Assembly: GCF_023242945.1 (NCBI RefSeq)
Contig: NZ_JALKFT010000010.1
Span: forward strand, 140,448 to 204,447
Length of the DNA stretch: 64,000 nucleotides
Direction of reading: 5' to 3'
Source of the DNA: Frankia umida
GTDB lineage: Bacteria > Actinomycetota > Actinomycetes > Frankiales > Frankiaceae
Part shown: positions 29,301 through 36,480 of the stretch, in pieces
Numbering within the stretch: the first letter of the stretch is position 1
Layout: every line of letters starts with the position of its first letter
Program-made: the position numbers and the translations under genes
Notes under the pieces: model-generated
The model's database searches: none
The model's input: the letters and a program-made list of their open reading frames with translations, nothing else
Told to the model about the DNA's origin: nothing

Positions 29301-29422
29301 AGGCTCGACTTGCCCGATCCCGACATTCCGGTGAAGACGATCAGCCCATCCCGGGGCAGGTCAAGGTCAACGTCGCGGAGGTTGTGCTCACGCGCGCCAC
29401 GCACGACAAGTCGGTCGGCCAT
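26393..29422 (-). CDS. uvrA: Excinuclease ABC subunit A
   Basis: This ~1009-residue damage-recognition ATPase has two ABC modules: Walker A GMSGSGKSSLAFD near residue 31 and GVSGSGKSTLVND near 640, signature LAGGEAQRI and LSGGEAQRV. Zinc fingers include CPKCGRP, CPTCRGARLKPE and CEACSGDGTIKIEMNFLPDV followed by CEVCHGARYN. ATG at 29422 with GAGGGA upstream gives the usual start MADRLVVRGAREHNLRDV. The last ~65 residues are a repetitive Gly/Glu/Asp tail (VAGTDGGGR repeats, GGEGxG runs) not found in standard UvrA. It is divergent from the MBL gene, an arrangement also known in Mycobacterium. Confidence 0.97.
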   Translation of the reverse strand: MADRLVVRGAREHNLRDVDLDLPRDGLIVFTGMSGSGKSSLAFDTIFAEGQRRYVESLSAYARQFLGQMDKPDVDFIEGLSPAVSIDQKSTSRNPRSTVGTITEVYDYLRLLYARAGRPHCPKCGRPIARQTPQQIVDRLLELPEGTRFQLLAPVVRGRKGEYVDLFAELQSSGFARARVDGDVVALTDVPKLAKQRKHTIEVVVDRLAAKASAKQRLTDSVETALRLGGGLVLVDFVDRPADDPDRERMYSEHLACMYDDLSFEELEPRSFSFNSPYGACPDCSGIGTRKEVDPELVVPDPTLSLAQGAVAPWAGGHNKEYFERLLTALAEDLSFRMDTPWEGLPERARKAVLHGSGDTEIHVGYTNRYGRKRSYYASFEGVIGFIGRRHREAESDSSRERYEGYMRDVPCPTCRGARLKPESLAVTLGARSIAEVSGMAIGECAEFLRGLELTEREQVIAGRVLKEVDARLSFLLDVGLDYLSLDRAAGTLAGGEAQRIRLATQIGSGLVGVLYVLDEPSIGLHQRDNRRLIQTLERLRDLGNTLIVVEHDEDTIRASDWVVDIGPGAGEHGGRVVVSGPVEELLASEESMTGAYLSGRRQIPVPDIRRVPTKGRSLTVHGAREHNLRDVTVSFPLGCFVAVTGVSGSGKSTLVNDILAAVLANRLNGAREVPGRHRTVSGLEELDKAVRVDQSPIGRTPRSNPATYTGVFDHVRRLFAETTEAKVRGYQPGRFSFNVKGGRCEACSGDGTIKIEMNFLPDVYVPCEVCHGARYNRETLEVHYKNRSIADVLDMPIEEAAEFFAAVPAIARHLRTLNDVGLGYVRLGQPAPTLSGGEAQRVKLAAELQRRSTGRTVYVLDEPTTGLHFEDIRKLLGVLGRLVDAGNTVIVIEHNLDVIKTADWVIDMGPEGGTGGGRVVAQGTPESVAAVTESHTAVFLREILGGRVAGTDGGGRVAGTDGGGRGARGGGVEGGGVGGEGAGGEGVGGEDGEGAGIRRERVAEAAAR

Positions 29423-29894
29423 CGTCGATCCCTCATGATCTTCCGGAAATCGGACCTGGGCGGGTGTCGCCATGCTACGGATGGGGTCCGACAGTTCCGT
29501 CGCGGCCACCTCCCGCGGCAGCTGTCCATACCGCACCGCGGCCAACGCCGCACAGCAGCGGTTCTACCCGGCGGCGAACCCAACCCGGCACCACGACCCA
29601 CGTGAGGCCCACACCGGCCCACACCGGCGCCGATCGGCCATGGCGGCGCGGCCCCCATCCGAACGACGGTAACCATCCGCTACCAGCGGATGTTCCGCCG
29701 CCGGCCGGACCAGCCGACACTCGCTGCCCGGCCACGGCCGCGATGATCACCAGCCCGGCGGGCTGGGCGCAGCGGGCTGCGCACGGCGGGCTTCGTCGAC
29801 GGCCTCGCCGAGCGCGTCCACCGCCCGCCCCGCCGAAGGCGACCGTGGGGAAGGATGGGAGGGACCGCGGGAGTCCGTCGAAGGGGCAGCACCC
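29423..29894. promoter_or_regulatory. Divergent uvrA/MBL intergenic region
   Basis: These 470 bp should contain the uvrA and MBL promoters. I see no gene. A SOS-type operator would be plausible for uvrA but I could not recognise one with confidence. Confidence 0.4.
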
Positions 29895-30575
29895 ATGAGC
29901 AGCGAGCAGGGTACGGCGGGCGACGCCTACTCCGGCCAGGTCACCGTCGGCGGCCCGGCGGACACCCGAACACTGCCTGGCCTGACCGTGACAAAGGTCG
30001 CGGTCGGCCCGATGAACAACAACGCCTACCTGTTGCGCTGCGCCGTCACCGATGAGCAACTGCTCATCGACGCGGCGAACGAGGCCGACACGCTGCTGCG
30101 CCTGGTCGGTGACGCGGGACTGGCCACCGTTGTCACCAGCCACCGGCACGCCGACCACGTGCAGGCACTCGCCGAGGTGGTGGCCGCCACCGGTGCGACC
30201 ACCGTCGCCCACGTCGACGACGCCCCCGAGATCCCCGTGCCGACGGCCCGGATCGTTCGGGACGGCGATGTGGTCACCGTCGGTCGCGCCAGCCTGCGCG
30301 CCATCCATCTGGTCGGCCACACACCTGGCTCGGTCGCCCTGCTCTACGACGCCGACCCCGCCTCACCGCACCTGTTCACCGGCGACTGCCTGTTCCCCGG
30401 CGGTCCTGGGAGGACAACAGATCCGGACGACTTCACGAGCCTGATGGACGACCTCGAAGAGAAAATCTTCGGCCCGTTGCCAGACACGACGTGGATCTAC
30501 CCCGGCCACGGGTTCGACTCGACGATCGGCGTAGAGCGCCCCCATCTCGCCGAGTGGCGGGCCCGCGGCTGGTAG
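29895..30575 (+). CDS. MBL-fold hydrolase whose 3' end is supplied by the integrated element
   Basis: The 226-residue metallo-beta-lactamase-fold protein is of the glyoxalase II/persulfide dioxygenase type. The metal motif HRHADH is at residues 83-88, GHTPGS holds H142, TGDCLF holds D164, and the last ligand H205 lies in IYPGHGFDS. The chromosomal part ends at the 17-bp att core (30393-30409, codons F167-G172). From there to the TAG the sequence belongs to the element and differs from the original 3' end now at 59443-59628. The hybrid is a complete enzyme, and H205 comes from the element. The gene is divergent from uvrA as in other actinobacteria. The substrate is not determined. Confidence 0.9.
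   Translation: MSSEQGTAGDAYSGQVTVGGPADTRTLPGLTVTKVAVGPMNNNAYLLRCAVTDEQLLIDAANEADTLLRLVGDAGLATVVTSHRHADHVQALAEVVAATGATTVAHVDDAPEIPVPTARIVRDGDVVTVGRASLRAIHLVGHTPGSVALLYDADPASPHLFTGDCLFPGGPGRTTDPDDFTSLMDDLEEKIFGPLPDTTWIYPGHGFDSTIGVERPHLAEWRARGW
30393..30409. other. attL core
   Basis: This is the 17-bp core TTCCCCGGCGGTCCTGG, in frame as FPGGPG in the MBL gene. Sequence to the left is chromosomal and to the right is element-borne. The crossover dinucleotide cannot be fixed from one lysogen. Confidence 0.92.
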
Positions 30576-30657
30576 CTCGGCGATAACGATCACCAGCCGC
30601 AGGGCGCGGAGGGCGATCCGTCTAAGGTGTCCCCGGTACGACATAAGGGGATTCGTC

Positions 30658-30711
30658 ATGTGTCAAACCGGCATCACCTCGACCGGCTCACCGCAGCGGA
30701 CGGCTGACTGA
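30658..30711 (+). CDS. 17-codon leader ORF coupled to the next gene
   Basis: ATG at 30658 follows AGGGGA by about seven bases, the best ribosome site in this stretch. It encodes 17 residues (MCQTGITSTGSPQRTAD) and stops with a TGA sharing its A with the ATG of the 30711 gene (TGATG). The downstream gene has no comparable ribosome site, so it probably relies on re-initiation after this leader. No similarity is recognised. Confidence 0.45.
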   Translation: MCQTGITSTGSPQRTAD

Positions 30712-31208
30712 TGGACACGGCCGAGCTAGTCGTCTCCATCGTTACGGTGGTTGCCGCGTCGATCTACTCTCACAGTCAACGGCGGATCGCGGTACGGGCC
30801 GCTGAAGCGGCTGAGCGGGCGGCTGATGAGGCGCGCCGTGCCGCGGACGAGGCGCGGCGCTCCGCCGATGCCGAGGAAGAGGCAACCCGCATCGAGCAGG
30901 AGCGCCGCGCCGATGAACTTGCTGATGCCGAACGGCGGCGGGTTGTCTTCAGGCTGCGCCCGCTCGGCAAGGACAACCATGCGCTCCATCACTCGGGCAC
31001 AGACTCGGCGTATGGAGTCCATGTCGACATCGGCGACCTGGACAGCGCAGGCCGACAGACGGACTTCGACGAGATCCCTCCGGGCCTAGACCATCTGCTC
31101 TATCTGTCCCAGGGATTTGAGACGGCAACCACCCACATCGTGGTGTCGTGGCACCTGCGGCCTGACCGGTCGGACTCACAGCAGTCCGTGAAGCTCCTCA
31201 TCGTCTAG
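30711..31208 (+). CDS. Unknown membrane-anchored coiled-coil protein
   Basis: This encodes 165 residues. An N-terminal hydrophobic helix (about 6-20) precedes a long charged Ala/Glu/Arg coiled coil (about 24-75, repeated EARRAADEARR). A compact C-terminal domain of ~85 residues ends in a beta-like KLLIV. It looks like a single-pass inner-membrane protein with a cytoplasmic domain. I do not recognise the family. It is the first gene inside the left end, coupled to a 17-codon leader. Being next to attL and transcribed inward, it may be expressed from the prophage as an accessory or exclusion gene; that is inference. Confidence 0.6.
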   Translation: MDTAELVVSIVTVVAASIYSHSQRRIAVRAAEAAERAADEARRAADEARRSADAEEEATRIEQERRADELADAERRRVVFRLRPLGKDNHALHHSGTDSAYGVHVDIGDLDSAGRQTDFDEIPPGLDHLLYLSQGFETATTHIVVSWHLRPDRSDSQQSVKLLIV

Positions 31209-31306
31209 ATCGCCCCGCAGAGCGGACTTATCTGGCGGAGTGGCGGGCTCACGGCTGGTGACCGCACCAGCTCAGCCGAACCCGCCACAGCTTTGGCGGT
31301 ACTGGG

Positions 31307-31561
31307 TCAGCCGCGCTGCCCGTCCTGATACTTCTGCACCTCGATCTTGTAGAGACTCTTCAAGACCGTAACGATCTCATCAAAGTCGTCGATCCGGATC
31401 AGGTGCGAGGCGATGGTCAGCACACCGCCAGCAAGGGCGTAGAGGGCCGCATCGGTGCCCTGGAGGCCATTGGGGTTCACTGCCGCGAAGACCTGACGGC
31501 TTCGGCTGAAAATTCCCGTGGTGTCGAGTTCGTCGATCGTCCCGTCGAATTTGATCGCCAT
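31307..31561 (-). CDS. Hypothetical protein, 84 residues
   Basis: The small soluble protein begins MAIKFDGTIDELDTTGIF, with a hydrophobic middle (ALYALAGGVLTIASHLI) and an acidic/Lys-rich end. I do not recognise it. Start at 31561. It is isolated by ~100 bp on either side, and no terminator is evident. Codon usage is normal for the window. Confidence 0.5.
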   Translation of the reverse strand: MAIKFDGTIDELDTTGIFSRSRQVFAAVNPNGLQGTDAALYALAGGVLTIASHLIRIDDFDEIVTVLKSLYKIEVQKYQDGQRG

Positions 31562-31661
31562 GCCTCGTACGCTCCGCCGGTCGAGGGCTGCACGCCTGAC
31601 GATCCGTGCAACCCTGCGGCATGAGATGCCAGATGTCCGAAGAGGTCCGATCTTGATCCGG

Positions 31662-32078
31662 CTAGATCCTGTAGCCCGGGGCCTCGGAGACTAGCTTTCC
31701 AGACCCGAGCTGCTCATCTCGATGATGTCTGCTCCACTTGCCGGCGAGCCATGCGCGGACGTCAGCAGGACGGTAGCGGACATGCCGGCCAACCTTCGCG
31801 AACGGCGGGCCGAGTTCCTCATCCGAGTCGTACGCCCGGCGCAGCAGGTCCGGATCGAGGCGTTCGACCCGTCCGCGGACGAACCGCCAGTGCCGGACAG
31901 TGCCCTCGCTGACCTTGCAGATCTTCGCGACGTCCGCTGTCGTCCACAGGCCATCAGAGAAGGATGGGGTCGGCGGCGGTGCCGGTTCGGGTTGAGCCGG
32001 TCGAGCACGTGGCCGCCGACGGCTCTGGCCGATGTCCGGGACGTCCGAGGACGCCATGGCAGATGGAGCCGCCCTCAC
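31662..32078 (-). CDS. Helix-turn-helix DNA-binding protein (excisionase/MerR-like fold)
   Basis: The 138-residue protein has a Pro-rich N-terminus (about 1-40) followed by a winged-helix domain with WTTADVAKICKVSEGTVRHW and KVGRHVRYRPADVRAWLAG. This is the pattern of AlpA/Xis-like small DNA binders. The GTG start overlaps the stop of the upstream 89-residue gene by 4 bp (GTGA). It may act as a recombination directionality factor or a regulator. Two other small proteins of this type lie in the element (33.0 and 57.0 kb), so which one is the excisionase cannot be decided. Confidence 0.7.
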   Translation of the reverse strand: MRAAPSAMASSDVPDIGQSRRRPRARPAQPEPAPPPTPSFSDGLWTTADVAKICKVSEGTVRHWRFVRGRVERLDPDLLRRAYDSDEELGPPFAKVGRHVRYRPADVRAWLAGKWSRHHRDEQLGSGKLVSEAPGYRI

Positions 32079-32344
32079 GTGCTCTCGCCTCGTCGTCGGG
32101 CCTGGCGTACTGCGACGCTGCGCGCTGCGAGCCGCTGCATGTGGGCTTTGTGGGCGTATTCAGCGCGCTTTGCCCGCTCCTGCGCTGACAGCAGCCCATC
32201 CGGGTCAACCTGCTGCTCGAACCGGGCGATTGCCGCCGCCCGCGCCGGAGCCGTCCGCCCCGACCTGTCTCTCGTCCGCGCCCACGACTCGTTCGCGGCG
32301 GCACGGGCCTTCAGCGATCGAAGTGCGGGGCTCAGCTTCCTCAT
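32075..32344 (-). CDS. Hypothetical basic alpha-helical protein
   Basis: The 89-residue protein is rich in Arg and Ala, with FEQQVDPDGLLSAQERAKRAEYAHKAHMQRL in the middle, predicted almost fully helical and strongly basic. Proteins of this general look are common next to plasmid/phage HTH genes in actinomycetes. No specific function is assigned. It is coupled to the HTH gene by a 4-bp overlap. Confidence 0.6.
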   Translation of the reverse strand: MRKLSPALRSLKARAAANESWARTRDRSGRTAPARAAAIARFEQQVDPDGLLSAQERAKRAEYAHKAHMQRLAARSVAVRQARRRGEST

Positions 32345-32461
32345 GCGCTGTGCATGCCCATTCCAAATTGGATCATCACTCGGTGAGCGTGGCCTTCCCG
32401 TTGCTCTCCGCTCACTGGCAGGTCGCTATGCTGCCCGCCGATGAACGTTACGGGGGAAATC

Positions 32462-32980
32462 GTGCGTCGCATGCTCATGCTGCTGCCGGCGGTCGGACTG
32501 TTCGCGCTGGTCGCCGCCGGATGCCAGCCAGCACCGGTCATCCAGACAGCGGCGACACCATCGCCGACCATGTCGGCCTCGCCGAGCGTCGCCGCGCCTG
32601 CAACGTCGCCAGCGCAGACACCGGCACCGGCACCGGTGGCCTCGCCGTCACCGACCGAACTCGATCCGGACACGGCAGGGGCGAACGGGCCGTACACCCC
32701 GCCACCGTCGCCGTGGCCCGTGGGCGTGCACTGCACCCATGATCCTTCGCTGACGTTCGCCGGGCCTTACGGCGGCGTGCGATGTGTCAACGGCGTATGG
32801 ACGGGGCTCACATCAACGGCGAAGCCGCTGATGACGCCTCCGGCGGCTCCAGTCCCGTCCCCTACACCTTCGCGAGGCCGGCCGGCGGAGGCAACCAGCT
32901 TGCCGTCAGATTCCAGCGCCAGCCCCTCAGCCGACACCTCGTCGTCCCCGACGGCTGTCGATGAGTCTCCGTCAGCGTGA
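32462..32980 (+). CDS. Lipoprotein with Pro/Ser-rich linker (GCQPAPVI type)
   Basis: This ~172-residue exported lipoprotein has a signal peptide starting MRRMLMLLPAVGLFALVAAGC with a lipobox AAGC. After it come a Pro/Ser/Thr-rich linker, a short domain with two cysteines (HCTHDPS...RCVNGVW), and another Ser/Pro-rich tail. GTG at 32462 is favoured because GGGGGA lies just upstream; ATG at 32441 is possible but has no ribosome site. The residues right after the lipid cysteine, QPAPVI, are identical to those of the lipoprotein at 43.9 kb, so the two are probably paralogues. A surface role such as superinfection exclusion is possible but unproven. Its end overlaps the convergent small HTH gene by 9 bp. 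Confidence 0.65.
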   Translation: MRRMLMLLPAVGLFALVAAGCQPAPVIQTAATPSPTMSASPSVAAPATSPAQTPAPAPVASPSPTELDPDTAGANGPYTPPPSPWPVGVHCTHDPSLTFAGPYGGVRCVNGVWTGLTSTAKPLMTPPAAPVPSPTPSRGRPAEATSLPSDSSASPSADTSSSPTAVDESPSA

Positions 32981-33226
32981 CGGTGGCACTGGCGGGTTGC
33001 TCCGCAGGTCGGTGCGGGCCCCCTTCCCGGGCCGGGTGTCGAGCCAGGTGACGATCGTGTCCCGTCGCCAGCGGGGGCGGTCGGGGAAGGTGAGATCGTC
33101 GGGGTCGGGCATGCGGCCGGTGGCGCGGAGCGCACGCAGGCTGTTCCGCTTGATCGGCGTTCCGCGCTGTTCGGTGAGGGTGACGATCTCGGTGTAACTG
33201 AGGAGGTCGTCGGGGTTGTCGGCCAC
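32972..33226 (-). CDS. Small DNA-binding protein, AlpA-like
   Basis: The 84-residue protein carries SYTEIVTLTEQRGTPIKRNSLRALR, a helix-turn-helix, and a wing WRRDTIVTWLDTRPGKG. GTG at 33226 is the only sensible start. No Shine-Dalgarno is visible and operator 1 ends 5 bp upstream, so the mRNA may be leaderless and autoregulated. It is divergent from the 33347 gene, with two palindromic operator-like sites between them. Confidence 0.65.
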   Translation of the reverse strand: MADNPDDLLSYTEIVTLTEQRGTPIKRNSLRALRATGRMPDPDDLTFPDRPRWRRDTIVTWLDTRPGKGARTDLRSNPPVPPSR

Positions 33227-33231
33227 GAGTA

Positions 33232-33254
33232 CATCGTAGCGTCCCGCTACTAGG
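33232..33254. promoter_or_regulatory. Palindromic operator-like site 1
   Basis: CATCGTAGCG (33232-33241), 3-bp spacer TCC, CGCTACTAGG (33245-33254): arms match 8 of 10. It shares the GTAGCG...CGCTAC core with site 2. Centre-to-centre distance to site 2 is 53 bp, about five helical turns. Confidence 0.65.
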
Positions 33255-33284
33255 TTGTTCGTGCGTTGATGGGCCAGTCCTTCA

Positions 33285-33307
33285 CATAGTAGCGATGCGC
33301 TACTATG
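33285..33307. promoter_or_regulatory. Palindromic operator-like site 2 (perfect)
   Basis: CATAGTAGCG (33285-33294), spacer ATG, CGCTACTATG (33298-33307): a perfect 10-3-10 inverted repeat upstream of the 33347 gene. It is probably bound by one of the two flanking HTH proteins. Confidence 0.7.
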
Positions 33308-33346
33308 TTGAGTGGTGTTCAACCACCACACCAGCCGGGGGCAGCC

Positions 33347-33868
33347 ATGACGATCACCGAACTCCTCACACCGGCCGCCACCGACTCCCCCATCAGCATC
33401 AGCAGCGCCGCCGCGGCCCTCACCATCACCGAGGCCACCGCCTGCCGCTACCTGCGCGCCGGCAAGCTCACCCACCTCGACGACGGTGTCAGCGCCGCCA
33501 GCGTCGAGGCGTACGCCGAACGGCGGGCAGTCAACATCAGCCGCACCCGGGCCGTCCCCGGCTGGCACCGCCGTCCCACCGGGGACCTACGCCCACTCCC
33601 CCGCACCGCCGGACCAGTCGAGGAAGCCGCAGCTGCGTGGGCCGAAGCCGCCCGCCTGGAGGCCCTGGCCCGCAAGTTGAAGGCGAAGGCCCGGCCGGTA
33701 CTCGAAGAGGCCGGGCCCGGCACGTACGGCCCGTTCGAGGTGCGTTTCACGGAGGGCCGGTTGGACCCGGACACTAAGTTGATCGCCGCGCTGTACTTCG
33801 CGGTGTTCGGTGAGGATGTGCCGCGGAAGCGGTCGGCGCCGTCGCCGAAGGTCAGCCCCGCAGCATAG
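33347..33868 (+). CDS. Putative DNA-binding protein with N-terminal HTH
   Basis: The 173-residue protein (from ATG 33347, GGGGG upstream) starts MTITELLTPAATDSPISISS. It has an HTH-like segment SAAAALTITEATACRYLRAGKL and a helical middle rich in Ala/Arg/Lys (about residues 90-125). The C-terminal part has a beta-like stretch YGPFEVRFTEGRLDPDTKLIAALYFAVFGED. The ATG at 33305 is within operator 2 and less likely as start. I do not know the family. It is divergent from the 84-residue HTH gene, and shared operator control is likely. Confidence 0.6.
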   Translation: MTITELLTPAATDSPISISSAAAALTITEATACRYLRAGKLTHLDDGVSAASVEAYAERRAVNISRTRAVPGWHRRPTGDLRPLPRTAGPVEEAAAAWAEAARLEALARKLKAKARPVLEEAGPGTYGPFEVRFTEGRLDPDTKLIAALYFAVFGEDVPRKRSAPSPKVSPAA

Positions 33869-33985
33869 AAATAGTCAGTTAGACCATTTCTCCTGAATGG
33901 CCGGCGCTCACAGCTCAGACGGGCACCGGTCATGTGGGACACCCCCATCGCTAACCTGTGTCCGACGCCAGGGGGGAACGTCATC

Positions 33986-34390
33986 ATGCGCCGCAACATC
34001 ATTTTGGGTATCGCCATCGTCAGCCTCATCGTCGCGGCCTGCGGCACACGTGCACCTGCCGCCGGCCCGGCCCCGGCGGCTGCCACCAGCCCCGGCCTCA
34101 CCCCGTATCAGCGGGCCTACGCCGTCATCTGCGACGGTCATACCGAAGCACCGCCCACCGACGCGCCCACCGTCAACCATGAACCCCTGTGGGCTCAGGC
34201 TTCGTGGCGCTCAGGCTTCTGCCAGGGGCAGCACGGCGTTGACATCTGGTCGCTGAGCAGTGCCGCGCAGGACCGGGCCCGCTACGGCGACCGCACCCGT
34301 GCGGCGCTGGTCTCCGATCCACCGGACTGCTACATCGCCGTGGGCACGCCGGCCGCCCCGTATTGCCCGTACTCCGCACCCGGTCGGTAG
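33986..34390 (+). CDS. Small lipoprotein
   Basis: The 134-residue exported protein has signal MRRNIILGIAIVSLIVAAC with lipid Cys at about residue 19. The mature part contains several cysteines (VICDGH, GFCQGQHG, DCYIAVG, PYCPYSAPG) that could form disulfides outside the cell. ATG at 33986 follows GGGGGGAACG, the same arrangement as for the 32462 lipoprotein. It is not recognised. It is the third gene of its kind in the element. Confidence 0.65.
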   Translation: MRRNIILGIAIVSLIVAACGTRAPAAGPAPAAATSPGLTPYQRAYAVICDGHTEAPPTDAPTVNHEPLWAQASWRSGFCQGQHGVDIWSLSSAAQDRARYGDRTRAALVSDPPDCYIAVGTPAAPYCPYSAPGR

Positions 34391-35690
34391 ACGGTCGAAC
34401 ACTGCAACCGCCAGCACCGGGGCGGCGCACGATGCGCCGCTTGTGGGATACCGGTGCCACGCTGGCATCGACATACCGCAGGCCCTGCCTCGTCCACCCC
34501 GGCGCACAACCGCACCGGTCGGACGGTGGCAGCCCCATACCGAAGCGACTCCGCACGAACCCGCCGAGCCGATACGGAGTGCCGCCCGTACGGCAACGTC
34601 TGAGATGTAGCCGTACGGCTGCGGGAGACCGCATCTCGCCGTACGGCAGGGCTGGACGCACCGGCCGGTGCGGTCCGGGCCGTACCGAACTCCGTACGAC
34701 CGCAGCTCAACCGTGATGCCCGTACGGTGCTCGCCGTATCGGACCGCACCGTACGGCTCGGGTAGCTTCGGCGCCGTACGGTGCGGTCACCGCATGCCGC
34801 ACCGCACCGTACGGACCTGCGGCAGGTGGGTCCCCGCACGGTACGGCCAAGCACCGTACGCCGGCCGCCGCACCGCACCACATGGCCACCGCACCGTACG
34901 GGAGCCAGCCCGCCGCACCGCACCACATGGCCACCGCACGGGGTGCGGTGGTACACCGCACGAAGTCCGCCCACCGCACCGCACGGCCGCACCGCACCGC
35001 ACCAGCCCGCCGGATCCGAGACCACCGCACCGGCCGCCGCACACCCGCAGGCCAGCCCGGCACCGCATGCGGCGCACCGTGCGGTGACCACCGCACCGCA
35101 CCGGCACCGCACCGCATGGGCCACCGCATGGTTGCGGGACCGCACCGCACGGCGAGGAACCACCGCACGCCGCAGGTCAGCCGCGGCGCGGACCGCACCG
35201 CCGCACCGTGCGGTGCGGATGTCGCACCGCACGCGGCCCGCACCGCACGGCCAGATCGCCGCACCGCAACCGCAACCACCGCACGGCCTCGTCCGCGATG
35301 CGGCACCGCACGGGGACACCGCACCGCATGCGGTGCGGACCGCACGGCCACCGCACACCGCAAGCTCCGCACCGCGACATGCAGGTCGCCCCGTTTGCGG
35401 TGTGCGGCCCGCAACGTTGCGGGCCGCCGCAAAGATCACCGTGTGGTTGCGGGTTGCGGTGACCGCAAGGTTGCGGCGAGCCTTTGCGGTCGGCCGCATT
35501 GCGGTCACCGCAAGAACCCCCGGCGCTGCCACCGCAACGTTGCGGCGCTCCGCAACCGCAAGCCGGCCGCCGCAACGGTCACCGCAAACGCCGCAGCCCC
35601 GCACACCAACCCGCAGATCCGATCCCGCACCGGTTGCGGTGCGGCGGGCTGCGGAGCAGGTGTGCGGGGCTGCGGTTGCGGCAGGGAAGC
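34391..35690. repeat. 1.3 kb non-coding array of palindromes and CCGCA-type repeats
   Basis: Three zones grade into each other. 34580-34905 has eight exact CCGTACGG palindromes (34586, 34611, 34639, 34720, 34749, 34774, 34807, 34894) plus near matches. 34800-35370 is dominated by CCGCAC/GTGCGG runs and includes an exact 30-bp direct repeat (34865-34894 and 34910-34939). 35400-35690 has a perfect 24-bp palindrome (35404-35427, centre AACGTT), another CCGCAACGTTGCGG (35532-35545), and two TTGCGGT-N-ACCGCAA palindromes (35454-35468, 35499-35513). Frames through it translate to Arg/Ala/Pro/Gly low complexity on both strands, so it is not coding. A cis-acting site (partition, packaging, origin) or a structured RNA is possible. 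Confidence 0.8.
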
Positions 35691-36083
35691 TCAGGCGGCG
35701 GAGTCGACGGTCAGCGTGTGTCCACCGGCGGTCTCCAGAGTTCCCGCGAGGCTGGCGGCGGTGGCCAGGAACCCGCGGGCCCTCGTCGTGGTGGGCCCGT
35801 TCGGCAGGCTGAAAGCGTCCGCGATCCCGGCGACCAGCTCGGCGACCTGGTCGCACTCGCCCCGGGACAGGTACGGCCGGGCGGCGCTGGTCTCCCCCAG
35901 GGTGCGGGCGTCGTCGGTCGCCAGAGACACGAAGATCTCGTGGATGCCGTAGGCCAGGAGGCCGAGGATCCGGCTGCTGTCCGGGGACAGCGGTCCGAAG
36001 AACGACGTGTCGCCGCGGAGCACGGCCGCGATGTCCTCGAAGACCGCCGCGTCGGTGTTCTCGTCTTCCTCGGGGTGGTTCAT
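35691..36083 (-). CDS. Hypothetical acidic protein, 130 residues
   Basis: It begins MNHPEEDENTDAAVFEDIA, is acidic and mostly helical, and is soluble. I do not recognise it. ATG at 36083. It is the last gene of a minus-strand run of small genes (38158 to 35691) and ends right at the border of the palindrome array, which therefore lies in its 3' flank. Confidence 0.55.
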   Translation of the reverse strand: MNHPEEDENTDAAVFEDIAAVLRGDTSFFGPLSPDSSRILGLLAYGIHEIFVSLATDDARTLGETSAARPYLSRGECDQVAELVAGIADAFSLPNGPTTTRARGFLATAASLAGTLETAGGHTLTVDSAA

Positions 36084-36186
36084 GGTGATGTCCTCGTCAG
36101 TCGTGTGGTCGGGGTCGAATTGGTGACCGCGGCCGGCGGCACCACAGCGTGGCCGGTCAGGCTCGCCTACGTTTGTGTTCGGCCGC

Positions 36187-36480
36187 TCACCGGGCGCTAC
36201 TCCGCCGTCCTGCTACGTGGGCGCGGGAGACGAGCCCGAGAACGACTTGGACGGCGGTCGGCTCCCACGTCGAGCACATCCACGTGACGATGCGCCGGTC
36301 GAATGCACCGAGTTCCACCCCGATCGCTGTGAGCGCGTCGGCTGTGTGGTTCATGACGGTGGTGGCCCGAAGCCGATCCGGGTCGCCGGAGCGGATCCGG
36401 CCTGTGTCATGTAGATCGCGGATGGCGCGGGGCATCGGCTCGCAGGCTGCCTGCGCTTCCGACGTGTAGGGGCCGCTCAT
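36187..36480 (-). CDS. Hypothetical protein, 97 residues
   Basis: ATG at 36480 follows GGAAGG by about six bases and gives a 97-residue product starting MSGPYTSEAQAACEPMP, with a helical body and a basic tail. It is not recognised. Its ATG overlaps the stop of a 25-codon ORF by 4 bp. Confidence 0.55.
   Translation of the reverse strand: MSGPYTSEAQAACEPMPRAIRDLHDTGRIRSGDPDRLRATTVMNHTADALTAIGVELGAFDRRIVTWMCSTWEPTAVQVVLGLVSRAHVAGRRSSAR

Noticed and set aside
26900..29605. 901-residue plus-strand frame opposite uvrA
   Set aside because: It is antisense to a highly conserved gene and its translation lacks recognisable domains; a codon-position GC artefact.
29423..29894. SOS box for uvrA
   Set aside because: No convincing palindrome of the actinobacterial LexA type was found by eye; left as unassigned.
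30393..30409. tRNA-type attachment site
   Set aside because: No tRNA gene is seen at either end; the core lies in a protein-coding gene and the integrase is a serine recombinase.
32767..33234. Minus-strand 155-residue frame starting MYSWPTTPTTSSV
   Set aside because: It overlaps the better 84-residue HTH frame and the lipoprotein; Ser/Pro/Thr low complexity.
34586..34901. CRISPR or iteron plasmid origin at CCGTACGG sites
   Set aside because: Repeat is only 8 bp and spacing is irregular (25, 28, 81, 29, 25, 33, 87 bp); not CRISPR-like, and the better origin candidate is at 55.9-56.1 kb.
34330..35856. 508-residue minus-strand open frame and several plus-strand frames across the palindrome array
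   Set aside because: Translations are Arg/Ala/Gly/Cys/Pro low complexity on both strands, follow the DNA repeats, and have no ribosome site; stops are rare simply because of GC-rich repeats.
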